Shown: piece by piece, positions 46,536-55,898 of the stretch | Layout of the letters: each line of letters starts with the position of its first letter | How positions within the stretch are numbered: position 1 is the stretch's first letter | NCBI RefSeq assembly: GCF_011059145.1 | Contig: NZ_JAALLT010000002.1 | Coordinates: forward strand, 806,001 to 870,000 | Length of the DNA: 64,000 nucleotides | Source: Halalkalibaculum roseum | GTDB taxonomy: Bacteria > Bacteroidota > Rhodothermia > Balneolales > Balneolaceae | Reading direction: 5' to 3' | Translations under genes and position numbers: made by a program | Notes under the pieces: model-generated | The model's input: the letters and a program-made list of their open reading frames with translations, nothing else | Database searches by the model: none | Told to the model about the DNA's origin: nothing

Positions 46536-47411
46536 ATGAAACATGCCTTTGCTGTAACCCAGCTTTCAATTTTGATTGCCGTTCTTGCTGCCCTGGCTTC
46601 GTATACAGGTATCTATTCAGAAGGTGGACCCGGGCCGCATAGCATTGAATCGGTGCGCGGAGAAACGGTCATCATTTACGGTAAAGGGTTGTATCGGCAT
46701 ATGTCTAAGGAAGTAGCCCCTCAAGGCATCGCCCAGGATTACGTAACTCTATACCTGGCAATCCCCTTACTTTTCATTGCTCTTATTTGGGCACGAAAGG
46801 GCTCGTTAAAAGGGCGGTATTTTCTATCAGGCATACTTGGATATTTTCTGGTCACCTACCTTTTTTACCTTGTGATGGGCATGTACAATGCTTTATTCCT
46901 GGTCTATGTGGCCCTGCTGTCGATGTCATTCTTTGCGTTTGCACTTACGATGCTATCTTTTGAACCGCGCGAACTACCAGAAAGGTTCAGTGAAGAAACG
47001 CCGGTAAAGTCGACCGGTGGGTTTTTAATTTTCCAGTGTATTGCCATTTCCCTGATGTGGCTTGGAGTTGTCATACCGCCGCTGATCAGCGGTGAAATTA
47101 TACCACCGCAGGTAGAACATTACACCACACTCATTGTTCAGGGCCTGGACCTGGCACTGCTACTCCCTCTGGGCATCATCGCAGGTGTACTCTTTATAAA
47201 CAAGAATCCCTTCGGCTATTTGTTGACTCCTGTCTACTATGTATTTCTCTCTTTACTAATGATTGCGCTGACCGCTAAAATTATTATTATGGGATCAGAA
47301 GGTCAGAACACTATGCCTGCCATTCTCATTATCCCATCCTTCGGAATTATTGCCATGATTTGTACCCTCTACATCTTTAACAGCATAAGAGAGGTCAAAA
47401 CAACAGGGTAA
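46536..47411 (+). CDS. Integral membrane protein, unknown
   Basis: A 291-residue protein with eight probable membrane helices, arranged around an external loop containing GGPGPHSIESVRGETVIIYGKGLYRHMSKEVAPQG near the N-terminus (read in parts). I recognise no family. It is the only gene between the heptamer array and the next site. Confidence 0.6.
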   Translation: MKHAFAVTQLSILIAVLAALASYTGIYSEGGPGPHSIESVRGETVIIYGKGLYRHMSKEVAPQGIAQDYVTLYLAIPLLFIALIWARKGSLKGRYFLSGILGYFLVTYLFYLVMGMYNALFLVYVALLSMSFFAFALTMLSFEPRELPERFSEETPVKSTGGFLIFQCIAISLMWLGVVIPPLISGEIIPPQVEHYTTLIVQGLDLALLLPLGIIAGVLFINKNPFGYLLTPVYYVFLSLLMIALTAKIIIMGSEGQNTMPAILIIPSFGIIAMICTLYIFNSIREVKTTG

Positions 47412-47459
47412 GCAGTACCTTTCTACAAGTTCAAATACTTTAAACCTTTTCAACTGCTT

Positions 47460-47478
47460 TGTAAGTCATTGCACTACA
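47460..47478 (+). promoter_or_regulatory. 19-bp palindrome site
   Basis: TGTAAGTCATTGCACTACA, both half-sites intact. 98 bp before the 74-residue gene. Confidence 0.5.
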
Positions 47479-47575
47479 AAATATATACGGGTTCTATTAT
47501 TATTACTTTTAAAATAGATGATTATTTACAAACAAGGTGTAATAGCAATATCAATTATTAATTAACCCGATAGGT

Positions 47576-47800
47576 ATGGCACAGGAAGAAGAAGGAAGAG
47601 ATAACATCCTGCACGAACGCATATCGATGCTTGAAAAAGAAGGATACCGTGGGTTCAAGCTGAAACAGAGTAAGAAGAAATGGGGCGGTGTAAGTGTAAC
47701 CGTCAAAAACAGTGACGGACGAACTGTCACAGAAAGCGGTGAAACATCCAGGGAAGCTGCTAAAAAAATTATTGATAAGATAGATACTATACTTGATTAG
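47576..47800 (+). CDS. Small hypothetical protein
   Basis: A 74-residue, charged, soluble protein (EEEGRDNILHERISMLEKEGYRG then GVSVTVKNSDGRTVTESG). No family. It is 48 bp before the phosphoribosyltransferase gene and probably co-transcribed with it. Confidence 0.65.
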   Translation: MAQEEEGRDNILHERISMLEKEGYRGFKLKQSKKKWGGVSVTVKNSDGRTVTESGETSREAAKKIIDKIDTILD

Positions 47801-47848
47801 AGATAATTGCGTTTTGGTAGTGAACCCGCAATTTGAGCGATACAAGTC

Positions 47849-48490
47849 ATGTTTGACAACAGGACCCAAGCCGGTTTACAACTGGCAGAGGCTTTAAAAG
47901 AATACAAAAAAGAGCATCCGGTAATCCTGGCGATCCCCAGGGGAGGAATCGTGCCGGGCGTGATAGTGGCCCGTCAGCTCGAAGCTGAATTCTCAGTTGT
48001 TATTACCAGGAAACTGGGATTGCCAACCCATCCGGAATCGGCTTTCGGAGCACTTGCCGAAGACAAGAGCCTGTACCTGAACCCTATGGTAAGGGAAGTA
48101 CTCACGAAAAAGATGATTGAAAAAGTTATTAAAAAGGAGGAAAAAGAGATCAAGCGGCGCATTCAAGTTTACCGCAAAGGAGAACCGCTTCCTCCTCTCA
48201 AAGACAGAACCGTAATACTAATTGATGATGGCATAGCTACAGGTTCCACCGTTTTGGTTGCCATCGAACTGTGTAAAAAACAACAAGCCGGAAAAATTAT
48301 TGTAGCCGCACCGGTTTCCGGGTCAAGGGTGTTAGAAACGATAGAAGCTAAGGCAGATGAGGTGATTATCCTCGAAATACCCGATTCTTACCACGCAGTC
48401 TCTCAGGCCTACAGGAATTTTAAAAATCTCAATGATGAGCAGGCTTTAAGCTGGATTGAGAAAGGTACTTTCATACGGAAAGTGAAATAG
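47849..48490 (+). CDS. Phosphoribosyltransferase (Rv0571c-like)
   Basis: A 213-residue type I PRTase with the PRPP-binding motif VILIDDGIATGST and an N-terminal AIPRGGIVPG loop. The substrate base is not evident. Such PRTases are in DosR-type regulons (Rv0571c, Rv2030c), where a role in nucleotide salvage or signalling is suspected. Confidence 0.85.
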   Translation: MFDNRTQAGLQLAEALKEYKKEHPVILAIPRGGIVPGVIVARQLEAEFSVVITRKLGLPTHPESAFGALAEDKSLYLNPMVREVLTKKMIEKVIKKEEKEIKRRIQVYRKGEPLPPLKDRTVILIDDGIATGSTVLVAIELCKKQQAGKIIVAAPVSGSRVLETIEAKADEVIILEIPDSYHAVSQAYRNFKNLNDEQALSWIEKGTFIRKVK

Positions 48491-48639
48491 AAAGAGCACC
48501 GTTTATACTTTTTTCCCTCCCGGTAGTTTCCAAGAATGTGACAATACTCTTCAGTTTTTCAGTTTCCCTACTCTTCCTCAGGAACCTCGATTTCGTGTTC
48601 TTCGATATCGATTAACTATCCTCATATGACCAAACCTTT

Positions 48640-48658
48640 TATGGGAAAAATCCTTACA
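48640..48658 (-). promoter_or_regulatory. 19-bp palindrome site
   Basis: The minus strand reads TGTAAGGATTTTTCCCATA. A weaker second copy lies at about 48664-48682 (GTTAGGGTTTTCCTTTTGG), again about 23 bp away. Upstream of the cytochrome gene. Confidence 0.5.
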
Positions 48659-48746
48659 CAAAGTTAGGGTTTTCCTTTTGGGTAGTTCGCCATTTTTATC
48701 GCTTAACTGTTTCTTAACAACATTTTAAAAATCACGATCTGTGAAT

Positions 48747-49931
48747 ATGAAGAATGAACATTATGCATACAGGGGGCTATTTTCGATCGCCGTATTGCTT
48801 ACTCTCTTTGCGGTAACTGCGGCAAATAAAAGCCTCAATGTCGTTACAGAGTCGAAGTATGGCAGTGCGGTGTACGTCAGTGAAAAAGGTTTTCAATATT
48901 TGATCCCTCCTGTCACCGGCAAAGAATTGTACATGCAGGCCTGCGCCAATTGCCATGGGGCTGACGGTAAAGGAGCTTCAGTCAACCAGCTTTCTTTGCA
49001 GACCGCACCGCCGGATTTCACCGACTGCTCATTTGCCACTCGTGAACCGGATGGTGACTGGATTTCCATAGCGCATCAAGGCGGACCTACACGAGGCTTT
49101 TCCAGAGAAATGCCGGCTTTTGGTGACGCCCTTTCCCGGGAAGATCTGCAAAAAATCATGAATCATATTCGCACTTTTTGTACTGATAAAGACTGGCCAC
49201 GGGGTGAACTGAATCTTCCACGACCCCTGGTAACTGAGAAAGCCTACCCCGAAGACGAAGCCGTTCTTACTAGCATATTTGATGTAGAAAATGAAGGTGC
49301 AGTAACTAATGAAATCGTTTACGAACGCCGTTTCGGAGCGCGTAATCAAATTGAAATCGTATTTCCTTTCGGTTACAGCGAGCAACAGAATGGAAACTGG
49401 ACCGGCGGACATCTCGGAGATATGGCGATAGGTGTCAAACGAACCCTTTATCATAATATAAATAGCGGAAGTATCTTCAGTATTACCGGTGAAGTGATCC
49501 TGCCTACGGGTGATGAAAGTATCGGCTTTGGCAGCGGCACCACTATCCTGGAACCATTTGCTTCTTTTGGACAGATCCTGCCCATGGGTGGCTTCCTTCA
49601 CGTTCAGACCGGCATTGAATATCCCCTCTTGCGCGATAAAGCAGGTGACGAGGCCTTTTGGAGGGCAGCATTGGGTAAACGCATCAATCCGAATCCATGG
49701 GGTACAACCTGGTCTCCGATGATTGAGTTTTTAGGTTCTAGAGAGCTGGAATCAGGAGCAGTGAACCATTGGGATATTGCTCCTCAAATGCAAGTAACCC
49801 TGAACAGACGTCAAAATATTATGCTCAATTTCGGGGTACGCATCCCTGCCGATGACCCATCAAGAGATACGAGACTGATGGTCTATTTATTATGGGATTG
49901 GTTTGACGGGGGACTGCTAGAAGGTTGGTAA
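48747..49931 (+). CDS. Cytochrome c/beta-barrel fusion
   Basis: From the ATG at 48747 (GTG at 48741 also possible) this is about 394 residues. After an N-terminal hydrophobic helix there is a single-haem cytochrome c domain with CANCHGADGKG (motif at about 68-72). From about residue 180 the chain is beta-rich (IEIVFPFGYSEQQNGNWTGG, SGSIFSITGEVILPTG, QNIMLNFGVRIPADDPS), like an outer-membrane barrel. It sits 47 bp before a pentahaem gene. Confidence 0.75.
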   Translation: MKNEHYAYRGLFSIAVLLTLFAVTAANKSLNVVTESKYGSAVYVSEKGFQYLIPPVTGKELYMQACANCHGADGKGASVNQLSLQTAPPDFTDCSFATREPDGDWISIAHQGGPTRGFSREMPAFGDALSREDLQKIMNHIRTFCTDKDWPRGELNLPRPLVTEKAYPEDEAVLTSIFDVENEGAVTNEIVYERRFGARNQIEIVFPFGYSEQQNGNWTGGHLGDMAIGVKRTLYHNINSGSIFSITGEVILPTGDESIGFGSGTTILEPFASFGQILPMGGFLHVQTGIEYPLLRDKAGDEAFWRAALGKRINPNPWGTTWSPMIEFLGSRELESGAVNHWDIAPQMQVTLNRRQNIMLNFGVRIPADDPSRDTRLMVYLLWDWFDGGLLEGW

Positions 49932-49977
49932 TTCAATAAACAGATCATAACCGAGGATTCAATTTAGGCATAAAACT

Positions 49978-51642
49978 ATGAAAAAGAACCTGATCATCAT
50001 TACCGTTTTACCTTTAGCAGTTCTACTGCTGGGATTGACTCTTAACCTGAATATGTCGGATCCTCTGCCGGTTAAAACAGTTCACGGTATGAACCTCAAT
50101 CAGGCACGTCAGTTACTGTTTCAGTCGGCAGGTAAATGCATGAGCTGTCATAATAATCTTGTTACCCCCTCCGGTGAGAATGTTTCCTTTGGCATTGACT
50201 GGCGCACCTCCATGATGGCCAATTCTGCACGTGACCCTTACTGGCATGCCGCTGTGCGACGCGAGGTGACCGATCACCCGGAATCACAGGCTCTCATTGA
50301 AAACGAATGCTCCACCTGTCATATGCCTATGGCGCATTATCAGGTAAGTAGCAATGGTGAAATGGCAAAAGTTTTTGCAAACCTACCTGCCAACCAGGCG
50401 GTCACGCAGCAAAACATGCTTGCTATTGACGGGGTCTCCTGCACCACCTGCCATCAGATCACCGGTGAAAACTTTGGAGAAAAAGAAAGCTTTGTAGGAA
50501 ATTTCGGAATTGATAAACTGACCCCGATGGGTGAGCGAAAAATTTACGGACCTTACCCTGTAGATGTAGGGCGTTCCACGATCATGCACTCGTCCTCCGG
50601 ATTTAGACAAGCACAGTCAAAACATATTCAGCAGTCTGAATTATGCGCTACCTGCCACACCCTATATACCCATACGCTCGGGCCTGATGGAGAAGTGATC
50701 GGTGAACTGCCCGAACAGGTTCCCTACCTGGAATGGAAGAACAGCAGTTTCGTAGATGAGCAGAGCTGTCAATCCTGCCATATGCCGGTAGTTAAAGATA
50801 GCATGCCGATTTCTTCGGTCTGGGGACAACCAAGGGCTGAATTGTCCAGACACTCTTTCAGAGGCGGAAATTTCTTTATGTTGAGTATGTTAAACCGCTA
50901 TCGCGATGAACTGGGAGTGCTGGCCCTGCCCCAGGAGATGGATGCCGCAATAAACCGTACCATCAATCATCTACAAACCAAATCTTCGAGGGTCTTTATT
51001 GAGAAAGCGGAAATCAATGAGAGTGAACTTTTGGTTGCCCTGGCTGTACAGAATTTGGCCGGTCACAAACTCCCAACTGCCTATCCCTCCCGTAGAGTCT
51101 GGATACACTTTAAGGTACAGGATGCAAACGGTAACACCGTATTTGAATCAGGAGCCGTGAATACTGACGGCTCCATAACAGGTAACGATAATGATCGGGA
51201 GGCAAATGCCTATGAACCGCACTATGCCGATATTACCAATGAAGAGCAGGTCCAGATCTATGAAGCCATACTGGCAGATCAGCATGATGAAGTCACCACA
51301 GGTCTGTTAACCGGCATTCGATTTATTAAAGACAACCGTATTCTGCCACGTGGATTTGATAAAGCCACGGCCGATGAAGATATCGCTGTACAGGGTTCAG
51401 CTTACAAAGATGGAGACTTCATTGGTGGCATGGACACTGTAACCTACCGAATTCCGGTAGAAGAGCCTTTCAGCTCGCATACAGTAACTGCCGAGCTGAT
51501 ATACCAACCCATTGCCTATCGATGGGCACAAAATCTGGATACCTATGACACTCCGGAGACCAACAGTTTTGTTCAATACTATGACTCCATGTCGGATAAT
51601 TCATCGGTGGTACTAGCCAGCACAACTCTAACTGTTGAATAA
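49978..51642 (+). CDS. Pentahaem c-type cytochrome
   Basis: A 554-residue exported protein with an N-terminal membrane helix and five haem motifs: CMSCH (54), CSTCH, CTTCH, CATCH and CQSCH. The C-terminal third is beta-rich and has no haem motif. It is probably periplasmic or surface-facing and co-transcribed with the cytochrome-barrel fusion. Electron donors and acceptors are unknown. Confidence 0.88.
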   Translation: MKKNLIIITVLPLAVLLLGLTLNLNMSDPLPVKTVHGMNLNQARQLLFQSAGKCMSCHNNLVTPSGENVSFGIDWRTSMMANSARDPYWHAAVRREVTDHPESQALIENECSTCHMPMAHYQVSSNGEMAKVFANLPANQAVTQQNMLAIDGVSCTTCHQITGENFGEKESFVGNFGIDKLTPMGERKIYGPYPVDVGRSTIMHSSSGFRQAQSKHIQQSELCATCHTLYTHTLGPDGEVIGELPEQVPYLEWKNSSFVDEQSCQSCHMPVVKDSMPISSVWGQPRAELSRHSFRGGNFFMLSMLNRYRDELGVLALPQEMDAAINRTINHLQTKSSRVFIEKAEINESELLVALAVQNLAGHKLPTAYPSRRVWIHFKVQDANGNTVFESGAVNTDGSITGNDNDREANAYEPHYADITNEEQVQIYEAILADQHDEVTTGLLTGIRFIKDNRILPRGFDKATADEDIAVQGSAYKDGDFIGGMDTVTYRIPVEEPFSSHTVTAELIYQPIAYRWAQNLDTYDTPETNSFVQYYDSMSDNSSVVLASTTLTVE

Positions 51643-51791
51643 ATAACAGCCTCACCCTCAACCAATAGCGGTATGATGTGGGATTTTATATTACACCAGA
51701 TCAATAGTTTACCCGTGATTATATGAACTTTAAATCTATTACTTACTGTCAGAATCATCATTACTGTAAATAGTGCAAAAACAACAAGCTG

Positions 51792-52370
51792 ATGAATGAC
51801 ATAGCTCATAAGTACAGTGATAAGCAGAGGAGATTTAACGAGGAAATGAACCCTCACCTGGATGCATTGTATAACTTTGCCTTGCAGTTAACCTCAGACC
51901 CGAATGATGCCAAAGATTTGGTACAGGATACAATTGTGAAGGCATATCGGTTCTTTGATTCCTACGAGATGGGCACTAATGCCAAATCCTGGCTGTTTCG
52001 TATTTTGAATAACTCATATATCAATGACTATCGCAGAAAGTCTAACCTGCCAGGTTTTGTAGATTATGACGAAGTATCCTCCTTTTTTGAAATTATAAGA
52101 GATCAGCGGACAGACACTACCGATCTCGAAGATATGATCTATCGTGATCTGTTGAATGATGACATCTCTTATGCTCTGGCCAATCTCAAAGAAAAGTACC
52201 GCTCTGTCGTTGTGCTCTGTGATATTGAGGATTTTACCTATGAAGAGATATCCAACATGCTGGATCTGCCAATTGGCACCGTGCGATCTCGTCTGCACCG
52301 CGGACGTTTGCTACTCAAAGAACAGCTACTGGATTATGCCCGGAAAAAAGGATATGAACTGATAGCTTAG
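51792..52370 (+). CDS. ECF sigma factor
   Basis: A 192-residue sigma-70-family factor. Region 2 is ALQLTSDPNDAKDLVQDTIVKAYRFF...AKSWLFRILNNSYINDYRR and region 4 is ALANLKEKYRSVVVLCDIEDFTYEEISNMLDLPIGTVRSRLHRGR. No anti-sigma factor lies next to it. It may direct part of this island, but no promoter could be assigned. Confidence 0.92.
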   Translation: MNDIAHKYSDKQRRFNEEMNPHLDALYNFALQLTSDPNDAKDLVQDTIVKAYRFFDSYEMGTNAKSWLFRILNNSYINDYRRKSNLPGFVDYDEVSSFFEIIRDQRTDTTDLEDMIYRDLLNDDISYALANLKEKYRSVVVLCDIEDFTYEEISNMLDLPIGTVRSRLHRGRLLLKEQLLDYARKKGYELIA

Positions 52371-52425
52371 CCATCTTAATGTTATTTGCTAGCAGGACTC
52401 AATGATTTCTGTGAATACTAACCAT

Positions 52426-53685
52426 TCAGATTAAAAATCCCGGCAAGGAAGAGAGCGCAATGATCAGGCAAATAACCAATAGTTTTTTAGCCCTCTTATA
52501 ACCGATGAAATAGGTGAAAATGCCTGCTTTCACCAGTGTATTGGTGATAGTGGCTAATATCAATCCGTAGGCTGCGATTTCCCCGGGCAGGTTCTCTTCT
52601 GACATATCCAATAAGGTTAAGGTAATAGAGTCAATATCCACCATCCCCGATAGTATAGATAAGCCGTAGATCCCCGGCTCACCGAACCACTTAGTGCTCA
52701 ATTCAGAAAGAAACATCACCACAGCCAGCAGAATACCGAATTGTATTGCGGTACTCAGTTGCAAAGGATTTTTCAGTGTGAAACGGTCGGATGATGTTTT
52801 ACCTTCACTGTTCAATTGCAGCCAAACTGCAGCTATTAGTGAGGTAATTGCCATTGCGGCAACCGATGGAGCTACGATTGGAAATATCTGATGATTAAAC
52901 AAAAGCACAAGTAAAAGCACTCTCCCAAGGGCCGTAAATGTCGCAATAAGTATACCGGTAGTCAGGATATCCGTAGATTTGGTTTTTTCACCGTAACGAC
53001 CCAGGGTCACCGTAACGGCTAATGAAGAAACCAGAGAACCGGTAAAAGAGGTGAATAGCAGTCCTTTTTTCCTGCCAAGATATTTCATGGAAAAATATCC
53101 CGCATATGAGATGCCTGCTATCAGCACGACCATAGCCCAGAGTTCAAAAGGATTCCAAACCTTCCAGGGACCGAATCCGCGATTGGGCAAAAGTGGTAAT
53201 AGAATGGCCGATATGATTAAAAATACAATACCTGAGTAGAGCTCACTTGGCTCGATGGTTTTTACCCACTTGTGCAATTCCGGTTTGATACTCAACAGAA
53301 GCACCATCAAAATGGTAATACTGACAGGAAGTACGATGTATCCCTTAATTACAGCAATACCCAATGAAAAAGTAAGAAATGCTGCCATTTCAGTGGTAAG
53401 ACCCAATTTACCGGTTTTACGGGCATGCTGGTAATATCCTGTCATAACAATCAGAATAAATCCCAAGAATGCAATACCCAGCAGTAAATCACCTACCTCA
53501 TTGTGTAGTAACCCCCATAAACCGCCTGAAAGGGCAATTAAAGTAAAGGTTCTTATCCCGGCAGTTCGTTGTCCCTCTTTTTTCTTTTTAAAACTCCAGC
53601 CACGCTCTATTCCAACCAGGAATCCCAAAAGCAGGATCAATCCAAACTTAAGCAACACCTGGGTATCGGTAATATCATTAAACAT
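52426..53685 (-). CDS. MgtC/DUF4010 family transporter
   Basis: A 419-residue membrane protein with the MgtC-type start (LLGFLVGIERGWSFKKKKEGQRTAGIRTF) and about ten helices, the C-terminal part being DUF4010. It is the paralogue of the 55899-57158 gene, and the two flank the RNR gene. Function unknown; Mg2+ or other cation homeostasis is often suggested. Confidence 0.85.
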   Translation of the reverse strand: MFNDITDTQVLLKFGLILLLGFLVGIERGWSFKKKKEGQRTAGIRTFTLIALSGGLWGLLHNEVGDLLLGIAFLGFILIVMTGYYQHARKTGKLGLTTEMAAFLTFSLGIAVIKGYIVLPVSITILMVLLLSIKPELHKWVKTIEPSELYSGIVFLIISAILLPLLPNRGFGPWKVWNPFELWAMVVLIAGISYAGYFSMKYLGRKKGLLFTSFTGSLVSSLAVTVTLGRYGEKTKSTDILTTGILIATFTALGRVLLLVLLFNHQIFPIVAPSVAAMAITSLIAAVWLQLNSEGKTSSDRFTLKNPLQLSTAIQFGILLAVVMFLSELSTKWFGEPGIYGLSILSGMVDIDSITLTLLDMSEENLPGEIAAYGLILATITNTLVKAGIFTYFIGYKRAKKLLVICLIIALSSLPGFLI

Positions 53686-54005
53686 TTTGGCCCTTTGTGT
53701 TATAACAAAAGATTAACCGGCTAACCCTGTATTCACCAGTATATCGGCGAAGCATCTGTAATTTCTGAGGACAAATAACTGCCGATTCAATCATATACCT
53801 CTTTATTGTTGACCCAACTCATTCTAAACGAAACCGACAATAACAATCCAATCTTAATAAAGTCATCTGAGACAGGTTGTAGTGCCATACCCTTAAAACA
53901 CCTACAAAATCTTTAGGATCACTGTAAGAGATTTTCCTACAATTCTTTTATTCCTTTGACAGCTGTGCTAAGCCCTCGAAAAAACAGATATTCCATTAAA
54001 AATAA
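53686..54005. other. Divergent promoter region
   Basis: A 320-base space holding the 19-bp site at 53923-53941 and a CCTACA half-site at 53901-53906. No ORF. Confidence 0.5.
53923..53941 (+). promoter_or_regulatory. 19-bp palindrome site
   Basis: TGTAAGAGATTTTCCTACA, both half-sites intact, 64 bp before the RNR gene. Confidence 0.6.
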
Positions 54006-55820
54006 GTGAAAACTACCGTGGAAAATCAGATTGCACACCTAGAAACAGAGCTTTCCCGCCATATCTGGGAGAATAAATACCGTTATAGTATTAATGGATC
54101 GATAAAGGATAAAACAATTGAGGATACGTGGAGGCGAGTGGCTTCAGCAATGGCCAAAGCTGAATGTCAAAATTCTGTGGACTGGGAAGAGGCATTCTTT
54201 GAAACCCTCAGCAACTTCAAATTTTTGCCGGGCGGGCGCATCATAGCCGGTGCCGGCACAGAAAGGAATGTTACCCTATTCAACTGTTTTGTTATGGGGG
54301 TTATTGATGACTCCATCAGCTCCATATTCGATCATGTTAAAGAAGGGGCTCTTACACTTCAGTGGGGTGGCGGGATCGGTTGTGACTTTTCTACGCTGCG
54401 TCCCAAAGGAAGCCTGGCGAGGAGTACCAATAATATTTCATCCGGTCCGGTCTCTTTTATGAAGATCTGGGATGCCATGTGCGATACCATGTTGTCGACC
54501 GGTGCCAGAAGAGGCGCCATGATGGGTACGTTGCGCTGCGATCATCCGGATATTCAGTCCTTCATCGATGTCAAAAAAGAGCCTGGCATTCTAACCAACT
54601 TCAATCTTTCGGTACTGATTACCGAAGATTTTGTAAATGCCGTCAACAAAGATGAAGAATGGCTGCTGGTTTTCCCGGAGAAAGAAATAAGCGGTCAAGT
54701 AGATAAAGACGCTATACAAAACACGGATTCCGTTTACAGAAAATGGCCGGGATTTAAAGGAAAAGTCCCATGCAGGGTTTTTGGAAAATTGAAAGCCAAA
54801 AAACTCTGGGCAGAAATAATGAAAGCCAATTATAACTGCGCCGAACCGGGTGTTCTTTTTATCGATCGTATTAATGCGTTAAATAACCTGAAGTACACGG
54901 AAGATATCTTTTGCACCAATCCCTGTGGAGAAGTACCCTTGCCCCCTTACGGCGCATGCAACCTGGGTTCTATTAACCTTACTCAGTTCATCAAACGCCC
55001 GTTTACAAAAGAAGCTGCCATTGATATGGAAGGCGTGAAAGAAACAGCAAGGCTGGCCGTCAGAATGCTCGACAATGTGATCAGTATCTCTAATTTCCCC
55101 CTTGAGAAACAGAAGATCCGAATTTATCGCTCAAGACGAATTGGGGTTGGTATTACCGGTCTGGCTGATGCACTGATCATGATGAACAAAGACTATGGAT
55201 CGAATCAGGGACGGGAAATGGCTGAAAACATTATGAGGGAAATCAGTCACGAGGCCTACCGTTCGTCCATAGAGCTTGCCAAGACCCGTGGAAGCTTTCC
55301 GGATTTCAAAGCACAAGCGTACCTAAAACGTCCCTTTATTAAGCAGCTTCCGGCTTCTATCCAACAGGGTATTAAAAAATACGGAATTCGGAACAGCCAC
55401 CTGCTTTCTATTGCTCCTACAGGGAGTATCAGTTTGCTGGCAGGTAATGTATCCAGCGGACTTGAACCGATTTTTGATTACGAATATTCACGCAATGTGC
55501 TCAATCCAAATGGTTCGGTCTCCCACTACCGAGTCAGGGATTTTGCCTATCGCCTCTGGGTTGAAAAGTATGGCAGTGCCAATAATTTGCCCGACGCTTT
55601 TGTTCGGGCCAGGGAGTTGAGCCCTTTACAACACCTGAAAATGCAGGCCGTTCTCCAACGACATGTCGATAACTCCATTTCAAAAACTATACATGTGCCA
55701 GAAAGCTATTCCTACTCATCGTTTAAAAATATCTATAAAGAAGCCTATGATATGAAACTTAAAGGCTGCACCACCTATCGAACAGTGAAAAATAGAAGTG
55801 CTGTTCTTTCAAGTGATTAA
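54006..55820 (+). CDS. B12-dependent class II ribonucleotide reductase
   Basis: A 604-residue class II (NrdJ/NrdZ-like) adenosylcobalamin-dependent reductase. Catalytic landmarks: LFNCFVMGV (first Cys), the NPCGEVPLPPYGACNLGS active-site block with the radical Cys and Glu, and the APTGSIS loop. The chain ends soon after KGCTTYR, so the C-terminal CxxC tail seen in many class II enzymes is missing. Start is a GTG at 54006. It needs no oxygen, so it suits low-oxygen DNA synthesis; NrdZ (Rv0570) is the DosR counterpart. Confidence 0.9.
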   Translation: MKTTVENQIAHLETELSRHIWENKYRYSINGSIKDKTIEDTWRRVASAMAKAECQNSVDWEEAFFETLSNFKFLPGGRIIAGAGTERNVTLFNCFVMGVIDDSISSIFDHVKEGALTLQWGGGIGCDFSTLRPKGSLARSTNNISSGPVSFMKIWDAMCDTMLSTGARRGAMMGTLRCDHPDIQSFIDVKKEPGILTNFNLSVLITEDFVNAVNKDEEWLLVFPEKEISGQVDKDAIQNTDSVYRKWPGFKGKVPCRVFGKLKAKKLWAEIMKANYNCAEPGVLFIDRINALNNLKYTEDIFCTNPCGEVPLPPYGACNLGSINLTQFIKRPFTKEAAIDMEGVKETARLAVRMLDNVISISNFPLEKQKIRIYRSRRIGVGITGLADALIMMNKDYGSNQGREMAENIMREISHEAYRSSIELAKTRGSFPDFKAQAYLKRPFIKQLPASIQQGIKKYGIRNSHLLSIAPTGSISLLAGNVSSGLEPIFDYEYSRNVLNPNGSVSHYRVRDFAYRLWVEKYGSANNLPDAFVRARELSPLQHLKMQAVLQRHVDNSISKTIHVPESYSYSSFKNIYKEAYDMKLKGCTTYRTVKNRSAVLSSD

Positions 55821-55898
55821 ATTTTTACATTATGTCATCAACCTAACAGAGTTTCATCTTAAGGATGCTTTCAATTGTAACGGAATCAATATAAAGAG

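Noticed and set aside
48491-48740. Sigma-54 promoters upstream of the cytochrome and other island genes
   Set aside because: No GG-N10-GC element with correct spacing was found.
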